Shown: positions 16,413 through 21,456 of the stretch, piece by piece
Layout of the letters: each line of letters begins with the position of its first letter
Position numbering within the stretch: the stretch's first letter is position 1
From: JBALVO01 sp036961445
GTDB lineage: Bacteria > Pseudomonadota > Gammaproteobacteria > Pseudomonadales > Halieaceae
Direction of reading: 5' to 3'
Length of the DNA stretch: 21,456 nucleotides
NCBI GenBank assembly: GCA_036961445.1
Contig: JBALVO010000060.1
Location: 1-21,456, forward strand
Translations under genes and position numbers: made by a program
Notes under the pieces: generated by a model
What the model saw: only the letters and a program-made list of their open reading frames with translations
Told to the model about the DNA's origin: nothing
The model's database searches: none

Positions 16413-17960
16413 ATGACAACAGAGATTAATCTGGGTGACGCTTTAACTACCCGTGCCTACTTAAACCCCGACAAGGAAGCGCTGTTTGACGTTGCAGCCA
16501 ACAAACGCTTCACCTTCAATGAACTTAACTTCAGAGCCAATCAAGCCTGTGGCGCACTGCTATCTCTGGGACTCAATAAAGGTGACCGGGTTGCGTTACT
16601 TGCCTACAACGGACATCAGTTCCTGGAGAGTTTTTTCGGTCCCGCTAAAGCGGGGATGGTGATTATGCCGCTGAACTGGCGCCTGACAGTGGACGAGCTT
16701 TCATTCATTTTGAAAGACGGCGGAGCCACAGCTATCGTGTTCGATGCAGACTTTGCACCTGTGGTAGAGCAAATAAAAAATACCGGCATCGCCGGTAGTG
16801 ACATTGAGCACTGGATCTGCATTGGTGACAACACTCCAGACTTTGCCCTGGGGTATGAAGAACTGCTAGACCAACAGCACTGCCTCGAACCGGCGGAAAA
16901 AGCCCTCGCTGATGACAACCTGTTTATCATGTATACCTCTGGAACCACCGGTAACCCCAAAGGCGTAGTACACACACACAGTACCGTGCTTTGGGCGCTG
17001 TTAACCATGAGCAACACAGCGGATATACACTTCACGGATAAATACCTGGTGTTATTGCCATTGTTTCATGTCGGCGCCCTGACGCCTATGATCGCCACGA
17101 TCTACAAAGGCAACACAATGGTGATACTGCGAAATTTTGATCCCCAAAAGGCCTGGTCGTTGATTGAACAAGAACAAATAAATACCACCCTGGCGGTGCC
17201 CGCGATGCTGGGTTTCATGCTGCAAGTGCCTGATTTTCAACGCTTTAACTGGTCCAGTCTGCGTTATATCACCAGCGGTGCTGCTCCGCTTCCAGTAACG
17301 ATCATTAAATCCTATATGGATCTGGGGATTGAGGTACATCAGGTCTATGGAATGACAGAGACCTGTGGGCCCGCCTGTCTCATTGGTCCCGATGACGCTG
17401 CGGAAAAAATAGGTTCTACAGGGAAGTCTTTTTTCCACACACAGGTCCGCATCGTCGATGATGCGGGCAACGAGCTCCCTGCCGGTGAAGCCGGCGAAAT
17501 TCTGGTACGCGGGCCACATATCATGAAGGAATACTGGAATAGACCAGAGGCCACCGCTGAAACCCTGGTGGACGGTTGGTTACATACAGGCGATATTGCG
17601 GTAATGGATGAGGAGGGCTTTGTCACCATACAAGATCGCATCAAGGACATGATTATCTCCGGTGGCGAAAACGTTTACCCGGCCGAAATAGAAAACGTGT
17701 TATTGCAGCATCCTGCAATTGCCGATGCGGCTGTTATCGGCCAGGACAGTGCAAAGTGGGGTGAAAGCCCGTTGGCGCTGGTGGTAAAAAAAGATGACAA
17801 GCTGACCGAGGCGGAAGTACTGGAGCATTGCAGCGAAAAACTGGCTCGCTTCAAGCTCCCCAAAGGGGCTATTTTCCTGACAGAAATACCACGTAACCCC
17901 AGCGGTAAGATACTCAAGCGGGTACTACGTGAACAGTTTCCCGGGCCTGCAATGGAATAG
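16413..17960 (+). CDS. acyl-CoA synthetase (AMP-dependent ligase, FadD-like)
   Basis: The enzyme activates a carboxylic acid to its CoA ester via an acyl-adenylate, releasing PPi. This 515-residue protein has the P-loop-like YTSGTTGNPKG at 174-184, YGMTE at 312-316, GWLHTGD at 388-394, the hinge and binding region IKDMIISGGENVYPAEIE at 410-427, and the C-terminal catalytic Lys499 in PRNPSGK. It is full length for the medium/long-chain or branched/aryl fatty acid class; the substrate cannot be told from these motifs. The ribosome site before ATG 16413 is weak. The TetR gene begins eight bases after its stop, so both should be on one mRNA. PPi from this reaction would be a substrate for the membrane pyrophosphatase elsewhere in the window, a general rather than specific link. 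Confidence 0.93.
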   Translation: MTTEINLGDALTTRAYLNPDKEALFDVAANKRFTFNELNFRANQACGALLSLGLNKGDRVALLAYNGHQFLESFFGPAKAGMVIMPLNWRLTVDELSFILKDGGATAIVFDADFAPVVEQIKNTGIAGSDIEHWICIGDNTPDFALGYEELLDQQHCLEPAEKALADDNLFIMYTSGTTGNPKGVVHTHSTVLWALLTMSNTADIHFTDKYLVLLPLFHVGALTPMIATIYKGNTMVILRNFDPQKAWSLIEQEQINTTLAVPAMLGFMLQVPDFQRFNWSSLRYITSGAAPLPVTIIKSYMDLGIEVHQVYGMTETCGPACLIGPDDAAEKIGSTGKSFFHTQVRIVDDAGNELPAGEAGEILVRGPHIMKEYWNRPEATAETLVDGWLHTGDIAVMDEEGFVTIQDRIKDMIISGGENVYPAEIENVLLQHPAIADAAVIGQDSAKWGESPLALVVKKDDKLTEAEVLEHCSEKLARFKLPKGAIFLTEIPRNPSGKILKRVLREQFPGPAME

Positions 17961-17967
17961 TGTTGGC

Positions 17968-18708
17968 ATGAACACTATTATGAAAAACAAACCCCGGGCG
18001 CGGTTGGAACAGCGCGAAGCAGATATACGTGCCGCAGCCACCACTCTTTTTGCCAGCGACGGTTTTCATGCAACATCGACACGCAAGATTGCGGCAGCGG
18101 CGGAGGTATCCGAGGGCACGGTATTTCACTATTTTAATACCAAAAACGCGTTACTCCTGGCGATCCTCGATACTTTTTACGAAGAACTAACTGAATCAGC
18201 CCGGGAAGGGATTCAGGAAATCATGGATACACAAGAGCGACTATTATTTCTTGCAAGTAATCACGTTCGTATTTTGATACAGAACCAATCTTTGATGATG
18301 CGCTTGATACAAGTATATCTGTCTGTCGATGTCAGCTATTACACCGACTACAAAAATACCCATATACATGACCTCAACTATCAGTACACACGATTATTTA
18401 ACAACGTAATTCGAGAAGGGGTGGAACGAGGGGATCTCGATCCGGCTCTCAATTTGCCTGCCATCCGTGACCTGTTTTTCGGCGGGCTGGAATATGGTAT
18501 GCGTACTTTACTTGGCAAAAATAACATAGGTGATATCGCCAATTATGTGCAGGCTATCGTCGATCCTTTGTGGGTTAGCATGCAAATAGCATCCAGTATT
18601 CCTGGCGACGACAACGGAGACCTTGACCTGCGTCTGGATCAGGCCTGTGAGCGTGTAGAAAAAACAGCAAAAGAATTGGAAAAACGCCTAAAGAAAATCA
18701 CGAGCTAG
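17968..18708 (+). CDS. TetR-family transcriptional regulator
   Basis: This is a 246-residue repressor-type protein. The N-terminal DNA-binding domain covers about residues 13-60, including AAATTLFASDGFHATSTRKIAAAAEVSEGTVFHYF, the standard TetR helix-turn-helix pattern. The rest is a helical ligand domain with no recognisable family, ending in a charged helix (KTAKELEKRLKKI). The frame is open back to 17929 inside the synthetase gene. I choose ATG 17968, eight bases after the synthetase stop; ATG 17980 is an alternative that would trim four residues. Co-transcription with the synthetase and the inverted repeat upstream of it suggest feedback control by an acyl-CoA or related ligand, as in FadR/PsrA-like TetR regulators of fatty acid oxidation. 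This is inferred from arrangement. Confidence 0.9.
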   Translation: MNTIMKNKPRARLEQREADIRAAATTLFASDGFHATSTRKIAAAAEVSEGTVFHYFNTKNALLLAILDTFYEELTESAREGIQEIMDTQERLLFLASNHVRILIQNQSLMMRLIQVYLSVDVSYYTDYKNTHIHDLNYQYTRLFNNVIREGVERGDLDPALNLPAIRDLFFGGLEYGMRTLLGKNNIGDIANYVQAIVDPLWVSMQIASSIPGDDNGDLDLRLDQACERVEKTAKELEKRLKKITS

Positions 18709-18760
18709 ACAGCGGTTTAACCAAATCCTGACTACAAGGCAACGGCGGTGCTGGTGTATT

Positions 18761-18786
18761 GCCACGTTGAGTAATACCAATGTGGC
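18761..18786 (+). terminator. hairpin downstream of tetR
   Basis: GCCACGTT (18761-18768) and AATGTGGC (18779-18786) can form an 8-pair RNA stem with one G-U and a 10-base loop, 52 bases after the tetR stop. No T-tract follows, so terminator function is uncertain. Confidence 0.3.
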
Positions 18787-19138
18787 TATCACACTCGCTG
18801 GATTTTGCGCGCAGATATCGCTGTTCCTATTTTATCCAGTTGATTAATAACATCGTTACCCGTGGATGGGCCCAGGGAACGCTGAGTCGCATTCCTTCAA
18901 CAAGATACGTAACTGCGTCACATTGGTCAGGCTTGCTCCTCATGCGCCTTACAGAGGGTGCAGGGTGTGTCCGCAATAGTAGGGTGGATTATTAAACAGT
19001 CATAATTATTCGGCAACGAGAAGCGGAACAACCTGGCGTTATTACTTTTTAAAGTGGCTTGTCTTTTTCTGATTTTACGCATCCCTTATTTAATTCCTTA
19101 TTATTATTTAAATATATATATGTATGTATATATAAGAA

Positions 19139-19182
19139 TTATTGTTGTTATTGTTATTAGGGCCACCGTGTCCTGTGTAAAG
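19139..19182 (-). promoter_or_regulatory. possible DnaA-trio-like unwinding element
   Basis: Bases 19139-19159 read as seven TTR triplets in phase (TTA TTG TTG TTA TTG TTA TTA). On the minus strand these are (T/C)AA triplets. Just 5' on that strand is a G/C-rich spacer and then CTTTACACA (19174-19182), which differs from the DnaA box TTATNCACA at two places. Box, G/C spacer, triplets, then AT-rich DNA is the order described for DnaA-trio unwinding elements, but the C-containing triplets depart from the published consensus. Confidence 0.3.
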
Positions 19183-19293
19183 GTCACTATTCTTAATTAA
19201 ATTCAACAAGTTATACGAAGTATAAGCAGGCGTAGAAACCCTGTAACCAGCGGTGAAAAGCAGTGTTTAGTCGGTGGATCAATCACGCTTTTT

Positions 19294-19302
19294 TGTGGAT
19301 GA
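19294..19302 (-). promoter_or_regulatory. DnaA-box-like site (one mismatch)
   Basis: TGTGGATGA on the plus strand is TCATCCACA on the minus strand, one base off the consensus TTATCCACA. A weaker match, GGTGGATCA (two mismatches), lies at 19273-19281 in the same orientation, 21 bases away. Confidence 0.4.
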
Positions 19303-19470
19303 AAAACTGCAGTGTCGCAGCACTGGGATTCTCGATAGGTTTGTTCTTATGTTCATACAGATACTGTACAGGATTAGTCCACGTCAGCTACTAGCGAACA
19401 TGAGAGTAGGGATATTGGTGTGAGTTACTTCGGGGTTACTTGTTGATGACTGGTAAAGTGACCGCTTAGC

Positions 19471-19479
19471 TGTGGATAA
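19471..19479 (-). promoter_or_regulatory. exact DnaA box
   Basis: TGTGGATAA on the plus strand is TTATCCACA on the minus strand, an exact match to the high-affinity DnaA box. It sits in a small hairpin with arms GCTTA (19464-19468) and TAAGC (19477-19481), 37 bases beyond the mnmE stop. Confidence 0.5.
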
Positions 19480-19515
19480 GCAGTGCCTGGGTTGGGGGTA
19501 TCGATGATTATCCGC

Positions 19516-20898
19516 TTACTTGCCAATACAGAAATTGGAAAAGATCTCTCCCAGTAAGTCATCACTACTGACGGTGCCGGTAATTTCACCCAGGCTGTTC
19601 TGGCACTGTCTCAGGTCTTCAGCTAATAGTTCACCGGCACCTGCTTCGAGTAATTGCGCCTGTCCTGTTTTAAGGTATTGACCCGCAGTTGCTAAAGACT
19701 GTAAGTGGCGTCGCCGCGCACTGAAACTTCCTTCGCTTGTGTCTTCGTAGCCCATACAGGATTTGAGATGCTGTCTGAGGATATTCATTCCCGCACCACT
19801 TTTAGCAGATAAGTGAATGCTGGTATCGCCATTGTTGCCGGTGATAGACGGGTCGCGACCAGATAGATCACATTTGTTGTGGATAACACTCACTGGAATG
19901 TCTCTTTGCAGGTGATTACTGAGTTCTGGCCAAAGGGTATTGGCATCTATGCCGGTAGTAGGACTGGTAGTGTCATCGACAACTAAAAGAATACGATCTG
20001 CCGATTCCATTTCCTGCCAGGCCCTTCGTATACCCTCTTGTTCTACTTCATCGGCACTGTCGCGTAGACCGGCAGTATCTACTATATGCAATGGCATACC
20101 GTCGATCTGGATATGTTCACGTAATACGTCCCGGGTGGTACCTTCTATCGCGGTGACAATGGCAGTGTCTTGACCGGACAACGCATTTAACAAACTCGAT
20201 TTTCCTGCATTGGGTTTACCGGCGATTACCAGCTTCATACCTTCTTGCACCAGGCTCCCTTGCTGGGCTTGATTCAGTACAGCACGAAGTTGGGCGATTA
20301 TTTCCTCAAGTTGTTCCGCTACCTTGCCATCCTGGATGAAGTCGATTTCTTCTTCGGGAAAATCAATAGCAGCTTCCACATATACCCGCAGCTGGGTCAC
20401 CATGGCGACCAGGGCGTCGATTTTGCGCGAAAACGCTCCTTGTAATGAGCGGGTAGCGTTTAATGCTGCTTTTTCGGTAGTGCTGTTAATCAGGTCAGCA
20501 ATCGCTTCAGCTTGAGCCAGGTCTATCTTGTTATTGAGATATGCTCTTTCAGAGAACTCACCAGGGCGGGCTTGCCGGGCATGGAGTCGGCAGCACTCTT
20601 GTAATAATAGATCCAGTATGATCGGACCGCCGTGGGCTTGCAGCTCGACGATATCTTCGCCGGTGAAGGAGTTGGGCGCGGGAAAGTAAAGGACAATGCC
20701 TGAGTCCAGAATTTCTTCATTAGTGTTTTTGAAATGGCAGAAGTGGGCGTGTCGCGGTTCCGGGTTTAGGCCAGTGATGGCGTTAGCTATGCTAAGAGCG
20801 TTATTGCCTGAAATGCGGATGATGCCGACGCCACCGCGTCCTGGAGCGGTAGCTATGGCAGCGATGGTATCGCTGTCCAGCGCAGAGAGGTCAGACAT
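19516..20898 (-). CDS. mnmE: tRNA uridine-5-carboxymethylaminomethyl modification GTPase MnmE
   Basis: MnmE works with MnmG (GidA) to add the carboxymethylaminomethyl group to C5 of the wobble uridine in certain tRNAs, using tetrahydrofolate-bound one-carbon units and K+-stimulated GTP hydrolysis. The 460-residue protein is complete. The folate-binding N-terminal domain begins TIAAIATAPGRGGVGIIRISG. The G domain has G1 GKPNAGKS (227-234), G2 EGTTRD (252-257), G3 DTAG (274-277), G4 NKCD (341-344) and G5 SAK (364-366). The helical domain ends with FCIGK, whose Cys is required for modification. The ATG at 20898 has no strong ribosome site. It follows yidC by 48 bases, the conserved order; mnmG, its usual downstream neighbour in many relatives, is not present on this side. 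Confidence 0.97.
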   Translation of the reverse strand: MSDLSALDSDTIAAIATAPGRGGVGIIRISGNNALSIANAITGLNPEPRHAHFCHFKNTNEEILDSGIVLYFPAPNSFTGEDIVELQAHGGPIILDLLLQECCRLHARQARPGEFSERAYLNNKIDLAQAEAIADLINSTTEKAALNATRSLQGAFSRKIDALVAMVTQLRVYVEAAIDFPEEEIDFIQDGKVAEQLEEIIAQLRAVLNQAQQGSLVQEGMKLVIAGKPNAGKSSLLNALSGQDTAIVTAIEGTTRDVLREHIQIDGMPLHIVDTAGLRDSADEVEQEGIRRAWQEMESADRILLVVDDTTSPTTGIDANTLWPELSNHLQRDIPVSVIHNKCDLSGRDPSITGNNGDTSIHLSAKSGAGMNILRQHLKSCMGYEDTSEGSFSARRRHLQSLATAGQYLKTGQAQLLEAGAGELLAEDLRQCQNSLGEITGTVSSDDLLGEIFSNFCIGK

Positions 20899-20946
20899 GA
20901 GTACGACAGTTCAGCTTGCAGACCAGATTGCTCAGAATGTTGTTCC

Positions 20947-21456
20947 TCAGCTGTTGGCGGCCGCGTTCTCAATTTTCTTGGTAATAACGTACTGCTGAGC
21001 CATAGATAGCAAGTTGTTGACCACCCAGTACAGTACCAGTCCAGCTGGGAACCACAGGAAGAAGAAGGTAAACATCACCGGCATCCATTGCATGATCTTG
21101 GCTTGCATTGGGTCAGGTGGTGGAGGGTTCAGCTTTTGCATGAAGAACATGCTGGCGCCCATCAGTAAAGGTAATACGAAATAAGGATCCATTACTGATA
21201 GATCTTCAATCCAGAGCACGAAGGGTGCGTGACGCAATTCCACACTTTCCATGAGCATCCAGTACAAGCCGATAAACACGGGCATCTGCACCAGAATGGG
21301 AAGACAGCCGCCCATTGGGTTGATCTTTTCTTTGCGGTACAGCTCCATCATGGCCTGGGACTGCTTTTGTTTGTCGTCAGCAAACTCTTCACGGATGCTA
21401 GCCATTTTGGGTTGCACGCGACGCATGTTTGCCATTGATTTATAGCTTTTTGCTGA
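20947..21456 (-). CDS. yidC: membrane protein insertase YidC, C-terminal part (5' end beyond window)
   Basis: YidC inserts and folds inner-membrane proteins, alone or with SecYEG. Only the last 169 residues are visible; the frame continues without a stop to the window edge (SAKSYKSMANMRRVQPKM). The visible part is the conserved insertase core: the cytoplasmic coiled region with QPKMASIREEFADDKQKQSQAMMELYRKEK, the NPMGGCLPILVQMPVF motif leading into a membrane helix, a helix around YFVLPLLMGASMFFMQKL, and the last hydrophobic hairpin ending in LVLYWVVNNLLSMAQQYVITKK. The tail is short (IENAAANS), unlike the longer basic tails of some homologues. It is upstream of mnmE on the same strand, the normal rpmH-rnpA-yidC-mnmE arrangement. 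Confidence 0.96.
   Translation of the reverse strand, partial: SAKSYKSMANMRRVQPKMASIREEFADDKQKQSQAMMELYRKEKINPMGGCLPILVQMPVFIGLYWMLMESVELRHAPFVLWIEDLSVMDPYFVLPLLMGASMFFMQKLNPPPPDPMQAKIMQWMPVMFTFFFLWFPAGLVLYWVVNNLLSMAQQYVITKKIENAAANS

Larger units (their letters stand above)
18709..19515. other. 807-base non-coding region, candidate oriC / DnaA-binding region
   Basis: I see no credible gene here. What the stretch holds: an AT-rich core at about 19081-19160 (12 G or C in 80 bases); a TTR triplet run at 19139-19159; five copies of GTGGAT in one orientation (18862, 18984, 19274, 19295, 19472), two of which belong to DnaA boxes with no or one mismatch; TTATCCAGT at 18832; and several short hairpins. 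It lies downstream of mnmE, next to the yidC end of the dnaA-rpmH-rnpA-yidC-mnmE neighbourhood. These are typical traits of a bacterial origin, but a non-origin role such as a DnaA-titrating region, or plain degraded DNA, is not excluded. Confidence 0.4.

Noticed and set aside
18780..18995. 71-residue open frame in the non-coding region
   Set aside because: It has no ribosome site, no recognisable domain, irregular composition, and lies among candidate DnaA sites.
19108..19135. AT microsatellite near 19110-19135 as a variable repeat
   Set aside because: The TA run is short and broken by TGTATG; it is better described as part of the AT-rich core.
19211..19225. loxP-like element: TTATAC-GAA-GTATAA inverted repeat resembling a loxP arm
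   Set aside because: Only about ten bases match one loxP arm, there is no second arm at the right spacing and no recombinase gene nearby.
19878..19886. Second exact DnaA box (TGTGGATAA) inside mnmE
   Set aside because: It encodes part of the conserved VIHNKCD G4 motif, so the match is explained by coding sequence, although binding is not excluded.
1..21456. CRISPR array, tRNA/rRNA gene, insertion sequence or prophage
   Set aside because: I looked for regular direct repeats, transposase or integrase motifs and tRNA-like cloverleaf sequence and saw none; faint RNA structures could be missed by eye.

Overview
The window looks like chromosomal DNA of a gammaproteobacterium, probably a marine one of the Halieaceae/Spongiibacteraceae type. 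The evidence is the conserved yidC-mnmE pair, a bacterial membrane pyrophosphatase, and many genes for lipid and branched acyl-CoA breakdown, all read by protein recognition alone. A 100-base run of N with identical 55-base flanks shows that it comes from a scaffolded short-read assembly, possibly a metagenome.

Layout. At 1-2903 lie three unrelated-looking alpha/beta hydrolases: one on + and cut by the left edge, and two on - that overlap by an ATGA junction. From 3092 to 5235 is hppA, a membrane pyrophosphatase interrupted only by the assembly gap. From 11818 down to 5284 runs a long minus-strand block: a DUF3754 membrane protein, an AraC-family regulator, then SDR dehydrogenase, SCP-x-type thiolase, two hot-dog hydratase halves and an LCAD-type acyl-CoA dehydrogenase. 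Together these last five supply every step of one beta-oxidation turn. They resemble the peroxisomal MFE-2/SCPx route used in eukaryotes for 2-methyl-branched and sterol side-chain acyl-CoAs, but as separate polypeptides.

From 12007 to 18708 is a second catabolic group. It has a lone + strand acyl-CoA dehydrogenase, a minus-strand atuA-like gene followed by another acyl-CoA dehydrogenase, and, divergent from these, an acyl-CoA synthetase followed at once by a TetR regulator. The atuA-like/synthetase intergenic region carries a perfect 8+8 inverted repeat that is a good candidate operator for that TetR protein. All three dehydrogenases lack Glu in the C-terminal GGT/GGG position and keep a Glu in the (Q/N)xER helix, the arrangement of LCAD and isovaleryl-CoA dehydrogenases. 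This fits long or branched substrates such as isoprenoid acids or sterol side chains.

From 18709 to 19515 there is no convincing gene. This 807-base stretch has an AT-rich core, a (TTR)7 triplet run and a cluster of DnaA-box-like sites, one of them exact. It sits directly downstream of mnmE, in the gene neighbourhood where gammaproteobacterial origins are usually found, so it is a candidate oriC or DnaA-binding region. The right end holds core genes, mnmE (complete) and the C-terminal part of yidC. I saw no tRNA, rRNA, CRISPR array, insertion sequence or phage gene.
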